Notes: a model not told the origin generated them from the letters alone. DNA of 64,000 nt from Stenogyne calaminthoides (GCA_037126765.1 JBBCBC010000027.1:5914406-5978405), one strand, 5' to 3'; shown: positions 44,586 through 57,062, numbered from the stretch's first letter. Numbers and translations are program-made.

Positions 44586-44755
44586 TGATGATAATTAGAA
44601 TATCACCGTTAATGAGGTGATTGGAAGAATTCCACTATAAATAAGGATACAATTACAACAATAATGACCAAGAATTAATGACCAATAATGACCAAGATCT
44701 AATCTATTAATTACATATTAATTATCCTTAATATATAAATTAATTATCCTTAATA
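44586..44755 (-). repeat. Copia2 5' LTR
   Basis: 170 bp, matches 39949-40163 without the internal duplication. Confidence 0.85.
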
Positions 44756-45004
44756 CTTGGGCCTGGGCCATCACCTCGAGTCTTGCTCGCCTGGCCCGAT
44801 TGTACGCGTTTTTTAGCCCCACAACAAGTTCATTTTTTCTCTCTTATAAATATCCCACAAGGCAAGAAGTACGTATCTCAAACAAACTCCGTATATCTCT
44901 GAACTACTCTCCATCTCTCTTTTTTCTCTTTCTACCGCCAAATCAGTCTCTTGCAAATATGATGGCGGGAGGATTTTCTACAGCGGGTATTCGGTTCTTA
45001 TTGT
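44756..45004 (+). pseudogene. A3: exon 1 stub of gene A fused to 3' flank
   Basis: The promoter is kept (TATAAATA at 44845-44852) and the start codon is at 44959, but after MMAGGFSTAG and a one-base loss (GGGTATTCGG for GGGTCTTTCGG) the sequence jumps at TTCTTATTGT to the DNA that follows the A1 stop codon (TTGTGGTTTAATAATT, 17871). The shared TTGT suggests end joining at microhomology. Compared with U1, 2,001 bases are missing, including exons 2-5. With Copia2 inserted just upstream, this copy cannot make a regulator. Confidence 0.85.
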
Positions 45005-45990
45005 GGTTTAATAATTTTATTTCATTTTGAAATTGGTCTGATTGTTTTGATTTTTTTATTTTGGTCTTATAAGTTTTAATAAATAATAGATCAAGAGAAC
45101 ACAAGGAGTACATATTTATTAGAAATGAGAATTTAATCAATGAGTCACTTATCCCAATGGTAATTGTATGTACATAACAACACACATATTTATTACTATT
45201 AGAGATAAAAATTTAATCAATGAATCACTTAAGTCATTGATAATTGCATGCACATAACAACGAGAGTGTCGAGTTAAGACTCCTAGTTCTCCTAAATTCA
45301 GTTTGGCTGAGAATTTAATAAATGAGTCACTGCTTTTTATAATTTTGCCATTTAAGATAAAAAAAAAAAATACAGACGTGCACATAGGAGTGAGAGGTGC
45401 CGAGTTTGTCACCTAGTTCTTTCGAATTGTGTTGCTTTTTTTTTTCGTCATTTAAGATTAAAAGAATACAAAATATGTATGTTACATATTTATTTGAAAT
45501 GAGAATATATTGAATGAGTTACTTAGCCCAACGGAAATTATGGTGCTCATAGGGGCGAGAGTTGTTAAGCTCGACACCCAATTCTAGCGAATTCTTTTTT
45601 ACTTTTTAGATTAAAAAAATAGAAAAAATATATGATACATATTCATTAGAAATAAAAATTTAATGAATGAGTCACTTAACCCAACGTATATTTTAGTGTA
45701 CATAGGGGCGAGAAGTGTCGAGTAAGACACCCAATTCAAGCGAATTTTTTTGACACTTTATAAATTTATAATTTTAGTTTAGACGAGGGCAGTTCTGCCC
45801 TCGCTAATACCGAGGGTGAATTTGCTTTAACATCGAGGGTTTATATTTTATAATTTTGATTTAGCGAGGTGAGTTTTGCCCTAACTAATACCGAAGGCGT
45901 GTTTGCCCTCGCTAATACCCGTATAGTCGCTATACACTGCATGTCTCCTCCATTCGACTAAATGCCAACAAAAATGGTTGGAAGAGTGTT
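45005..45990. repeat. Spacer after A3
   Basis: Repeats 17872-18949. The duplicated segment of about 75 bases of U1 and U2 is single here. No gene. Confidence 0.6.
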
Positions 45991-46337
45991 GGGGAAAATA
46001 TTTTTGTAGGACAGTAACTTAAGGGGATTGGGTTTTAAGGATATTAATTTTATGGACTTGGAAATGTAGGAAAATATATTTTGAAATATGTAAATATAGA
46101 ACAATATGTTTTAAAATTTGTAAATGTAGGACAATATAGCCCGAATAAACCAAATTGGTCTCAAATGTCATGTGAGATATGGGCTTATTCGGGCTCGATT
46201 GTCATATATTTACAGATTTTAAAATATATTATCCTATATATATTTACATATTGCAAAACATATTGTCCAACATTTCCAAATCCGTAAAATTAAAACACAA
46301 TCCTCCAAAGTTATTGTCCTAAAAAAATATTATTCCC
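45991..46337. mobile_element. M-family MITE, complete copy between U3 and U4
   Basis: Same termini as 33026-33371. The left flank AAGAGTGTT is kept; the right flank reads AATATTAGTC. Confidence 0.7.
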
Positions 46338-47608
46338 AATATTAGTCATCTGCATAGCAATTAAATGATCGTCTTTCATTTTTTATTATTCTTTACGGCT
46401 ACAAAGAAAAATACAATCAGGGTAGTTTATTTACCTTGAATTGAATGAAACATGTACAATGGCGAATATTTAAACAGGCTTTATCCGGCAAAACCCTTCA
46501 TTATCATCGTATTTTATTATTTCAAATATATGTAAATTTTAATTATTAATATCGGTTCATATTTTAAATTTATTACGAAAGGGAAATAAAATTATTAATT
46601 TATTCATAATCCTTAGCATTAGTATTTGACAAAAATCATATCATACGATCTCATGCATGAAACAGGATAAAACTTAACACAAATCACACCCACCCTCTTA
46701 AAATGTTAAGAGTAACACTTATGTGAACCAGGTTCACACATGAACTCTATCACTGTTATGTGTAAAAACTATCATTGTTATGCATAAAACCTTCACTGTT
46801 TAAAAATATTAAACATTTTCTAAACAGTGCTTGTTTTTTTTTATAACAGTGACAGTTTTTATACATAACAGTGAGAGTTTTTGTATGTAACAATGATACC
46901 TAAATAATCGAGTTCATAGCATGAATCAGATCTATACAAGTTTTTGTCAAATGTTAAAGCGCCAATGCCCAACTTATACACCGTCTCACCGTGAAACAGT
47001 CTCATGCAAAAGTGTGTCTTAGTATTTTACTTGAAATTTTTAGATAATCATTAATTTTATATATCTATGATATTGGATATTGATATCTTTTACATAATTA
47101 TTCAGATATATTATTGTACCCTTATCTCTATATATCTATTAAATATAAATATTAAATTTTAAAAAAAATGACACATAAACATGATAGTAAATGAATAAAT
47201 ATATAGAATGATAATTTTTTTTCTCAAAATCTAAAAAAAAAAAGGATGTGTGAGAGGTTATTTTAGAACAAAAACAAATAAATCAAAATACAAAGTTTTG
47301 ACCCGATAAATCGGTCCGATCCACTTTGTGTTTTAATATTCGGGTTGTCTTTAAATCCAATCCAAAATTATTAAAATTAAAAAAGTTTAGGTGGCATATC
47401 GAAATAAAAAATAAAAAAAATTACACATGTGACCAATTTCAAAACTTTTGAAAACTTATACCAAAATTAAAAAGTCAAAACAAATGATACAAAATTACAA
47501 CAAAAAACTTGTAATAGCCGGTAAGAAAACACCACCTGGTATTGAAAACTTTAATAGCCAGGTAAGATTCAAAAGTAGAAAGCCCAACAAACAACTTCAT
47601 TTTTCTTT
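46338..47608. other. 5' flank of P1 (U4), no gene seen
   Basis: As 33372-34636, with the complete hairpin MITE at 46725-46932. Confidence 0.5.
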
Positions 47609-47757
47609 TATAAATATCCCCACAAGGCAGAAAGTTCGTATCTTTCAAACAAACTACTTTTCTCTCGCCCCAATCATGATGGCGGGTTTCAGTCGACGGC
47701 GATAGTTCCTATCTGAAGAATCTTGAAACTATTCTTAAGAAATACAATTGCAATTGA
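47609..47757 (+). pseudogene. P1 (U4) TATA box and exon 1
   Basis: TATAAATA at 47609-47616. The start ATG is at 47676, but a deletion has removed about 40 bases (GCGGGTTTCAG is joined to TCGACGGCGATAG). The frame from this ATG hits TAG after nine codons, and the core LSVLIV strand of the receiver is lost. Confidence 0.7.
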
Positions 47758-47970
47758 TTTGTAAGAATGAACTTTCTTGGAAAATATTCTTGAATTAAAG
47801 AGATTCTTAAGAAATACAATTGCAACTGATTTGAATGAATGAATGAATTTTCTTGGAAAATAGTCTTGAAACAGATTCTTAAGAAATACAATTGCAATTC
47901 ATTGAGTGAATCATTTTTTTTTCGGAAAATATTCTTGAAACAGATTCTTAAGAAATACAATTACGAGTTC
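47731..47970. repeat. Exon-derived minisatellite (U4)
   Basis: Same array as 1378-1620; units start at 47731, 47803, 47875 and 47944. Confidence 0.8.
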
Positions 47971-48834
47971 AACCCCTCCTACTAACGCAGTCAGAGTTTA
48001 TTTTTCTTTTGGCTGCATGTGTAACTTATAATCCTGTTTTGCAAGTCTAGGTCTTGGAAATAATGTTTATATAGAACAGTAGCTTACGGCGTTGTGTTAC
48101 GAATAATGTTGCCTACATGTTACGAATACTGTTGGAACTGATTTGAATGAAAAAATAAATCGAAAATATTTTTGAAAAGGGTCGTGGATTAATCCCTTGC
48201 ACTCGAGTTTATTTTTCTTTCATAGACTCTCCTGTGAAATTTATTCATATTATAAAATTGATTTTATTACATATATCATTATCAAAAAATAATGCATTGC
48301 CTACGAAATTTTCAATATTTTTTTAATATGCTTAAGAAATTCCCAACTAAAATAATTCCGTTAGTAAGGCTTGGCTATAACTTGCCTACAAAATTTTCTA
48401 ATATAATTGCATTTGGAAATGTAAATTGCCTAGGAAATTATTTGTGTAGGTAAGCTTCCCTATGAAAATTACAAATGTATAGGTATATTGCTCGTAGGTA
48501 ATTTGTTTACCAAGCGAATTATTTATATATGTATTTTTTTTCAAAGATTATTCTAAAGATTGGTAAGAAAATCCTAGGCAATTCTCCCTTTAAGGACCAA
48601 ATTATTTTTCGTAGGCAATTCTTCGTTTTCTTGTAGTTTATAAACTGAAATCATTACTCATATAAAATAACACCTATAGCATTTAATGCTATGATATCAG
48701 TTAGAAACGTAATAGTTTATAAGCATGATGGTATCAATTGATAAGTGTTACTATGATATTAGTTTATAAGTGTAATTGAATATATTTCATACTACTAACC
48801 CTGTTGTAAATGATTTGAAAAAAAAAATTCTCAA
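47971..48834. other. P1 intron 1 (U4)
   Basis: Single copy of the region that is duplicated in U1, including the CACTA-like remnant (about 48280-48640). Confidence 0.5.
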
Positions 48835-49250
48835 TAAAGACGTCTACTTTTGCGCATGAGGCAGCATATGGGTAAGTTGCAGAAATGGTCCCATGTGAAA
48901 TTTCCCTCATGAAAATGATTATTTTTTTAACAAAAATGGTCCATAGGATTTTACAAGCAAAAACTAAAAGAATTTTTTGGACCAAATTTTTTTTAAAAAT
49001 ATTTTATAGGGACTAAAATTGTTAAATAAAAATTGAATGGGACAATTTCTGCATAAAAAAAGACTAGAAAAGAACGTAAAATTAAAACTGCAAAGAAAAA
49101 ATTTACATGGGACCACTTCTGCAATTTACCCGACGGCTAATATGCTTACAAGGAAAAACATGGTGATAAGTGATGTGAACATGAGTGACATCAACGATGA
49201 ATTCCTGTTTATTACACATGTCGCTTTCAACTCCGAGATTCCAATAATAA
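48835..49250 (+). pseudogene. P1 (U4) exon 2, split by a MITE
   Basis: Exon pieces 48835-48869 and 49132-49250 flank a MITE. As in U1, the acceptor is AA instead of AG and the donor is CT instead of GT. The phospho-acceptor segment MVISDVNMSDINDEF is kept. Confidence 0.75.
48870..49131. mobile_element. MITE inserted in P1 exon 2 (U4)
   Basis: 262 bp with the best preserved ends of the family: GGGTAAGTTGCAGAAATGG and, inverted, ACTTCTGCAATTTACCC. Confidence 0.7.
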
Positions 49251-49569
49251 CTGAGTTTATTGTCTTCTTCGATCTCTACATACACGTATATATAATATTA
49301 CACAAATTTTTCTGTATGAAACTTGTTCATAATGTAAAACTGATACCGTTACATTATAAATTGATATTATTGCTCTTGTAAATTAATTCCAATAATATTT
49401 AATATTATAATCTTAGTTTATAAATGTAATGATATTAGTTGTAAAAATTTCATACTACAAACAAGTTTCATTAGAGACCTACTCATCATATTCTATTTCG
49501 TATTACTATATAAATTAAGTTTTCTTAAAAAAAAAAATCCTTTTTTATCCCAAAATAACCCCATCTTAT

Positions 49570-50010
49570 GGGAAAATGTTTTTCTAGAAAAATAACTTTA
49601 GGGCTTGTGTTTTAAGGACAATAATTCTACAAAATTGGAAATGTAGAATAATACGTTTTAAAATATATAAATATAGGACAATATGTTTTAAAATCTGTAA
49701 ATACAGGAAAATTGAGCCCAAATAAGCTCAAATCTGGCTGACATATCATGTGAGTTTCGGGCTTGATTGTCCTACATTTACAGATTTTTAGAACACATTG
49801 TCATATATTTATAAATTTTAAAACATATTGTTCAATATTTACAAGTTTTTAAAATATATTGTCCTTTATTTCCAAGCCCGTAAAATTATTGTCCTTAAAA
49901 CACAAACCCCCAATGTAATGTCCTTAAAAAAACATTACAATAGAAAATTGTCCTTAAAACACGAACCCCCAATTTAATGTCCTTAAAAAACATTACAATA
50001 GAAAATATTG
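49570..50010. mobile_element. M-family MITE replacing P1 exon 3 (U4)
   Basis: Same position and same duplicated right terminus as 4278-4718. Confidence 0.65.
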
Positions 50011-50390
50011 TTAGCCATTTGCGGGTCTGTTTCTTTCATAATATATCTTTTCCCTGACTAAATCTTGATTTTCTGATTGATGTTGCATTTAATTATACTT
50101 TCAGAAGCATCGACTTAATCTCACTAAAGACGCTAAAAAATTAAAGAAGCTGCTGCAAATATCCACCTCCAACAACAACCTCCTGTTAACGGTGGATAAA
50201 ATTTTCAGATTCAGAATCAGGACTTTCAGATTCAGAATCAGGTGGCTAGACGAATTAACCACTACCAGGGTGGACAAAACTTTCAGATTCATAATCAGGT
50301 CGCCAACCGCGTTAAACATTACCAGGGACTCAATCAACATGTTCATAATTTACTAGTACATTGTAATCAGCGTATTTTTAAAGTGGAAGA
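50011..50390 (+). pseudogene. P1 (U4) exon 4 tail and exon 5
   Basis: Exon 4 tail 50011-50024, exon 5 from 50105. Same decay as 4719-5089, but the TTCAGATTC..AATCAGG repeat is arranged differently (an extra unit before GTGGCTAGACG, one fewer after). Confidence 0.7.
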
Positions 50391-51604
50391 GTGGTTTCTG
50401 CATATTTTTTTATTTTTAGATTTTCCGGTCAGTTTAGATTCGGTAAACCGATTTGATATACAAACTTTTTTTAAACCTGACTTAGAATCCTATCAAAATT
50501 ATTAGGATTAAAAAAGTCAAGTGACGCTTCGAAATTAAAGAGAAGATAAAATAATTTGAAAACTTGAAGGACCATAAATAAAAGTGTTTTTTGACTACAA
50601 AAACTAATACCTATTGAATATACTACTATACATTTACCTCTATATTTCTATTTTATATGATAAATGTAAAATAAAATTATAAAAATCTCAAAAAAAAAAT
50701 AAAAAATATAGCGATGTGTGATTCTCCAAATTAATTACATTGCAAATAATCGCGTTTGTGGAGACCAAATTCTTCAAAGTGGCCGACTTTCACTTGGTAT
50801 ATTGAAAACCTCTAATAGCTGCCGTTAAGACTCATAGGTTGAAGGCCTTGCAACAACTATCAGACAAAGCTTTACATTTGAAAATGCACAAATTTTAAAG
50901 AATAAGCTTTACATTTGAAAATGCACAAATTTCAAAGAATATATTAAATGTATTGTTGGGTATATTAAAAAAATTAGACTCGAGTCAACTAAAAAGTATT
51001 GTAGGTAACAGACCAAGATTGATAAGTCTACTACTCTACCACACAAATCAGCTTCCAACGAGAAGTCTAGCTTGATCCTGGCCTATTTCCACCTCTTTCG
51101 GGGGTGCAAGGGAATGTATTTGAACGCTACTAAAGCTTATTTTTTTTAATTTACTTGTAAGATCTGGAATTTGCTATACTCAAAAAAAGAAAATTATACA
51201 ATAAATTTCAAGACATGAGAAGCACTTATATACCAACATAAAACTGCTTTTAAATTATTTTCCGTTAGAATTTTCTGATTGATTTAAAAAAAAAAATAGA
51301 ATCACATATAGACAACCATCATTTTTTTTTGAGCAGAACACAATCGTGCAAAAAACATATGCAAAACAGATTTGGATCATTGTGTGGAGTTTGAATCACA
51401 AATGGTCTCATAACTTAATTTAGCATCAAATAGATTTATTCCCATAATTCTTTTGTCGTCGATTTAGTCCCAATAACTTTGACAATTTGACCAGTGCATC
51501 TCAAGAATTGTTTATTTTTTCTCCATTGTTTTTTGTTTGGGTATTGTCTTTTATGATGTATATTGATCATGTATGTATAACTAATGTATGTATTAACTAA
51601 TTAG
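50391..51604. other. 5' flank of P2 (U4), no gene seen
   Basis: Near-identical to 5108-6304. Confidence 0.5.
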
Positions 51605-52259
51605 TGATGTTGAATGATGGAGAAAACAACAAGGTGATGAAAGGCCCTCGATGTGGTGCTTGTAATTTCCTTCATAAGCCTATAGAGCCGAAAGATATCC
51701 AATTTATATGGCAAAACGTGTATCGCAAAAGAATGTATGAAATTGAAGGAGGAAAAGAAGATAGTCGTACTACTGAAATTGGTAGGGATGGATCGATTGC
51801 TGGAAATAAAAGAGGAGGGGAAAGTGGCGGTGATACTTCTAGCCCCAAGAAACCCAGACTAATTTGGACTAATGAACTGCATGAGAAGTTCAAGAAAGCT
51901 GTGGAAATAAGTGGTCCCAACTGTAAGTTTGTCATCCACCAATCAATATTAATTAATTAAATGAGATCATATCATGAATCAGTTGTTAATATATTTCATA
52001 TATACACGCTCCAAGAAAATACTCGAATAGATGGGAACCAACTCTGTCACAAGAGAACAAGTTGCTAGCCATTTGCAGGTCTGTTTCTCTACTAATGTAT
52101 CTTTCCCTCGATTAGACTAAATGTTGATGTTCTGATTGATGTTGCATTTAATTATACTTTCAGAAGCATCAACTTAATCTGTCTAGAGACGCTGAAAAAG
52201 AAGCTCTTGCAAATATGAATCTCCAACAAAAGCCTCCTATTATGCTTCGACATAGGAAC
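51605..52259 (+). pseudogene. P2 (U4), exons 3-5 up to the Copia3 insertion
   Basis: Exon 3 51605-51922 (open; MSND is MLND here), exon 4 52008-52078 with the lost acceptor and TAG, exon 5 from 52164. Exon 5 is cut at 52259 by Copia3 after IMLRHRN and resumes at 61489 beyond it, with GGAAC on both sides. Confidence 0.85.
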
Positions 52260-54104
52260 TGTTGGGGAATGAGTTGCACAGATCTATTCGGGGTGAATAT
52301 TTAAATACAAATTTAATTCATTAATTATTACTAGCATGAATTAATCCTAATATTAATTCAAATAATAATTGCAACAACATATCATGCATATAAAAAGCCA
52401 CGTAAAACCTACATATGCGGAATCTACGGGTTTACGTGAACGTACCTCTCGGGATGGCAGTGAATTCGGTTGGACGGACTAACCAAAAGGACTTCCCAAG
52501 TATTCCCTTAGCCCTTGCTCAACTATCCGGTGGAAGGACACTTGTCGAACAATTAACAAAAGGAAAAAATAAACTTTGTTGCACCACTTATGTGGATTTG
52601 CTAATTTTTTCAGCACATGGAATTGTACTTGGGAATGAACTAATCATCCCCTATTTATAGGAGAGGAGTGGTCGAAAATTCTTGTAGAAAATCAATGTGG
52701 GAAAAGACTTTTCTTGATCACCAAGAAATCTTGAATATATCTCCTATATTCTTTTTCCCATAATTAAAATATTCCACAAAAATCCCACCTCCTCAATATA
52801 TGGAATTTTCGAAAATTTGGAGTGCAAGATTCCAAGATTTGGATCTTCTTGAATTTATGAGATATTCTTGTATTTCAAGAAATACATATCTTCCATAATA
52901 TATTTTCAAGAAAATCTTTCTTGCCCACTATATTTTCAAAAATTTCGAACTCATCATTATAGATAACCAAGTGGGAGATTTCTTGAATTTAATGAGATAA
53001 TCTTGTATTCCAAGAATACATATCTTCATTCCATAACAAAATTCAAAGAAAATCTTTCTCCCAATTTTATCTATAAAATTCGAAATATACATGGAAAAAT
53101 AAGCAACAATATTTATTTTATTTTAATCACATTTTCAGTTAATGGACTATATGTTGGGCTACCCAGAGGGTCTTTAGGAGAATTAAGATTGGACCTTCTA
53201 ATGGACCTTGAATATCTAATATTGAGCCACAATATAATTTAAGCCCATAAATATTAATTAATCCCACTACATAATTAATATTGCACTATCCATCTTAACC
53301 CATATTACAGTCAATATGGCTCCCGGTCATTATTTCCCGTGTTTAAGATTATCTAGCCCATTAATTAATTCAAGCCACTGAAATAGCTTTCCATTAATTA
53401 ACATCTTTTATCCTTGGTCGAGGAACGGTTCAACATTATTATCCATACCGGAAACTAATTCCACTTGCAAGATTTGGTATGATAAAGCTTATGAACCTCC
53501 CAAGGGGGCAAATCGAACAAGCGTACTTGCACACGATTCTTCGTATTAAATCTTAGCAATCACATGTGACTAATAATATTGCCCAAGATAAAAAGTATTG
53601 AATCTCTTTGATTCGCTACCCATGATAAGTCAAAGCAATAGTTACCAATCCCACGTGATCCTATTTAAGGAACGAAGATTAAGAAACAACGAACCTCTGA
53701 GGTCTAATTCTTCCTTGTTCGGGTTCAAGAATTTATCCTCCTCAGAGGTCCTATTCAAAGGCATCGGTCATGCACTAGTGTAATCTCTTGGTCAAGACAA
53801 ACCAATCGAGCCTTACACCTCAACCTTTCGCGATGGGTTGTTCATTTCCATCTAGGTCGTGAATGGCGTACTTTTTTAGTTACAAGCGGATCGTTAATTT
53901 AATCTTCGTGATCTTGTATCACTAAATTAACTACAATGTAACACGCATTTAATTATTGAACAGCTTATGCAAAGAAATATATGTAACATTCAATCATATT
54001 TAAAGCATCAAATGACAAACAATTTATTTCAAGTAAATAAGTCCGAAATTGGGTTTCGATTATACAAAGTAAAAAAAGCATACTTTTCAAAGATAATCCC
54101 AACA
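52260..54104 (-). repeat. Copia3 3' LTR
   Basis: 1,845 bp, TGTTGGGG...CCCAACA on the + text. A TATA box lies on the minus strand (complement CTATTTATAG, 52651-52660). Differences from the 5' LTR are concentrated in 53690-54104. Confidence 0.92.
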
Positions 54105-54552
54105 ATCTCCCACTTATACTCAAAGTCGCTTTTAAGTATACTACAACATGTCTCACAGAGTCCGTGACATCTAATGTCACCTACACGAACCTAATAATTT
54201 CTCCCACTTATACTCAAAGCAGATTGGCAACGGTCTTGACACCCATTCCACCCACATGTCTCTCGAATGTATTCAGAGGCAGACTCTTTGTGAATGGATC
54301 TGCTAGGTTGTCCTCAGATGCTATCTTTGCCACATCTATATCTCATCTCTTAACGATTTCTCGTAAAAGATGTCTTTCCTTTAATGTGTTTGTTTGACTC
54401 GTGGACTCTTGGTTCTCTGGAATTTGCAACTGCCCCTAGCAGATATTGCTAGACAAATTTAGAACACCATCCAAGTCCACTAAGAAGATCTAGAACCCAA
54501 TCGGTTCTTTCACTGCTTCCAAACAGCTACTTACCCGACTTCCATGGTTGAG
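54105..54552 (-). other. Copia3 region between RNase H and 3' LTR
   Basis: Probably the end of the polyprotein and 3' untranslated DNA, too shifted to assign. The polypurine tract is next to the LTR. Confidence 0.4.
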
Positions 54553-54996
54553 TCAGTGATGCATTTCTGCTTCACACTCGTCCATTTGATGGCTACACTT
54601 CCCAAATTGGAAACACACTAACTGAGGCAGATAATTTCTGGAATCTAAATCTGATTGGAAATCCGAGTCCGTGTAGCCGATGGGGATTGGAGTATTTGAC
54701 TGATAAAACAACATTCTATCCCGAGTTCTTTTCAGACACTTCAGAATGTTTTTAACTGTCATCCAATGCGCTTTCCCTGGGTTACTTCGATATCTTGCTA
54801 CCATGCCTACGGGAAAGCAGATATCCGGTCTCGTACACAGCATTGCATACATAAGGTTTCCGACAGCCGAAGCACAAGGAATGCCTTTCATGTCATCTAT
54901 CTCCTTTTGCGTCTTAGGGGACATTTTCTTGGATAGATGGATCCCAAGTCCGAAAAGGTACGAATCCTTTCTTGGAATCTTGCAGATGTCAAGCAT
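54553..54996 (-). pseudogene. Copia3 connection and RNase H part
   Basis: MKGIPCASAVGNLMYAMLCT, RPDICFPVGMVARY, NPGKAHWMTVKNILKCLKRT and GYTDSDFQSDLDSR are recognisable copia motifs. The RNase H fold is cut off after QFGKCSHQ. Confidence 0.8.
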
Positions 54997-55394
54997 TTCA
55001 AGACAGTGTCTATGTATGAAACTTGCGATAACCCGATCATCCTTTTCCTGCGATCTCGAGTTATCTTGATCCCAAGGATGTGTCCGGCTTTCCCTAAGTC
55101 TTTCATATCAAACTGTTTTGAAAGCCATGCCCTTACATCTGATAACACCTTCACATCGTTCCCGATGATCAGAATGTCTTCTACGTATAGTACTAAGAAT
55201 ACCAATGCAGTTCTGACACGCCTTTTGTACACACAACTTTCAAACTCATTTTGATCAAACCCATAAGACTTTATAACATGATCAAAACATTGGTTCCAAG
55301 CTCTGGATGCCTGTTTGAGTCCGTAAATGGACCTCTTGAGCTTACAAACTAGGTGTTCTTGGCCTGTTTCAATGAAACCTTGGGTTTGTTGCAT
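54897..55394 (-). pseudogene. Copia3 reverse transcriptase palm
   Basis: QGFIETGQEHLVCKLKRSIY and GLKQASRAWNQCFD lead to VLYVEDILIIGNDVKVLSD and QFDMKDLGKAGHILGIKI. The catalytic motif reads YVED instead of YVDD. The fingers region upstream is frameshifted. Even if read through, this enzyme would be expected to be impaired. Confidence 0.85.
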
Positions 55395-56583
55395 ATAGAT
55401 CTCTTCATCAAGACTTAGTTAAGGAAAAGTCGTCTTGACATCCATTTGCCTGATTTCAAAGTCAAAATGCGAAAGAATCGATAAGAGAATATGGATGGAC
55501 TTAAGCATGGCTCTGGTGAAAAAGTTTCCTCATAATCGATCCTTCTTTTTTCGAGTATAACCTTTCGCCACTAGTCTTGCTTTAAAGGTTTCAACCTTCC
55601 CGTCCGGTCCTCTTTTCCTCTTATATACCCACTTGCATCCAATGGGTTTGACCCCATGAAGTGGTTCGACTAGCTCCCACACTTTTATTATGAAACATAG
55701 AACCCATTTCGGCTTTCATTGCTGTTTGCCAAGAAATTGCATCCTTATCTTGGAATGCCTCGTCATATGTCCATGGGTCTGATTCGTCTTGTCCGGGAAT
55801 CAAGTCCGAGGACTCTCCTATTCTCATGAATCTCTCGGGTTGTCTAACAACCCTCCCACTACGACGAGGCTCCGGTTGTGAAAACGTATCGTTTGGTATA
55901 TCATCTAGTACAGTTGGCACTGAGGTTTGCCCTCTAAGCTCATTTAAGGTAATCTAACTTCTGGGTTTTCTTTGGTTCATATAGTCTTCTTCAAAAAATC
56001 TAAAATGGGTGTTGATGACCACCTTTTGATCTTCGGGACTATAGAACATACACCCTTTTGTTCCCTCGGGGTATCCTACAAACAACCTTAATTTTGATCG
56101 AGGATCCAACTTGCCGCGGCTTCCTTGTCCAACACGAGGCGGACACCCCCAAATTCTCATGTGTCTCATACTAGGCTTTGCCCGGTCCACAATTCTTTGG
56201 GAGTTTTGGGAACCGATTTGGATAGCACCAAGTTCGTAATGTAAGTCATTGTTTCAAGGTATGACCCCGTAAGCGACTCGGAAAGATCCAAGATAACTCA
56301 TCATTGATCTAACCATTTCCAAAAAGATTTCGTTGCTTCGCTCGCGCAACCCCGTTTTGTTGAGGGGTTCCGGTGCGATGAAATGGGATACAATCCTTCA
56401 TCGGATAAGTAGTTCAAAACTCATCATTTGAGGTATTCGCCTCCACGATCAGATCGTAGAGACTTGATACATTTTTTCTTATGATTCTCTGTTTGAGCCT
56501 TAAATTCTTAGAATTTCTCAAAGGTCTCAGATTCATGCTTCATAAGGAAAATGTAACCGTACCTTGAGTAATCATCAATAAAA
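55395..56583 (-). pseudogene. Copia3 integrase remnants and reverse transcriptase N-terminus
   Basis: Short pieces in several frames: GKLDPRSKLRLFVGYPEGTK (integrase C-terminal region, 55954-56190), EPRRSGRVVRQPERF and AISWQTAMKAEMGSMFHN (linker and start of reverse transcriptase, 55621-55920). The integrase core (56190-56583) is too shifted to show its catalytic residues, and this stretch has almost no CAG or CTG. Confidence 0.7.
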
Positions 56584-57006
56584 TTACTCATAACCTCCTC
56601 TTGCTTTGGTTGACATTGGACCACATACATCTGTGTGAACAATCTCTAACACTTCTTTGGCCCTATTCCCCTTGGCTCCATATGCCCTCTTGGTCATATT
56701 ACCCTCCAAACATGATTCGCAGGTTGGAATTTGTTCAACTTGGAGACGCTCCAGTGAACCATCTTTCACCAACCTTTGGATCCTCTTTGGATTTATATGA
56801 CCTAATCTTAGATGCCAAAGAAGTGTCTCGTTCACGTCTGATGAACGTTTTCTTTTCTCGGAAATAGTTGATGTGTTATAGGATACATTTCGTGAGTGGT
56901 GTGCACAGTTAATTGTATAGAGATCATTCAACAACGTTCCATGACAGATAAATTTATCAAAAAAAAATGGTAACAACTTTATTAAAAGTAACCAAATATC
57001 CATCAT
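56584..57006 (-). pseudogene. Copia3 GAG-pre-integrase region
   Basis: LLWHLRLGHINPKRIQRLVK and CESCLEGNMTKRAYGAKGNR give the HHCC zinc site. It ends with VHTDVCGPMSTKARGGYE, which holds the first integrase Asp. Confidence 0.8.
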
Positions 57007-57062
57007 AAAAGTTTAGAAACTGAAAACGAATTCTTTCTAAAATCCGGAACGTAAAGAATATC

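Larger units (their letters stand above)
39949..44755 (-). mobile_element. Copia2 LTR retrotransposon
   Basis: A 4.8-kb copia element with short LTRs (44586-44755 as 5', 39949-40163 as 3') and target duplication CTTGG (39944-39948, 44756-44760). It lies in the upstream region of gene A3, at the point matching GGGCTTGGGCC in U1. On the minus strand the primer binding site is TTGGTATCACG (ending near 44575) and the polypurine tract is GCGGGGGG (about 40164-40171). The coding region is broken by frameshifts. The 3' LTR is longer because a block of about 43 bases (GACCAATAATGACCAAG...) is duplicated. Confidence 0.92.
33372..46337 (+). repeat. Tandem array unit U3
   Basis: Contains only the 5' part of P1, a truncated Copia3-family element, the empty sites for Copia1 and the TRIM, Copia2, and a deleted gene A. 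P1 exons 2-5 and all of P2 are gone between about 35729 and 38081. Confidence 0.8.

Noticed and set aside
52415..52660. 81-residue ORF repeated at 59800-60045
   Set aside because: It lies in the two LTRs of Copia3, antisense to the element, with no domain; repetition is due to the LTR pair.
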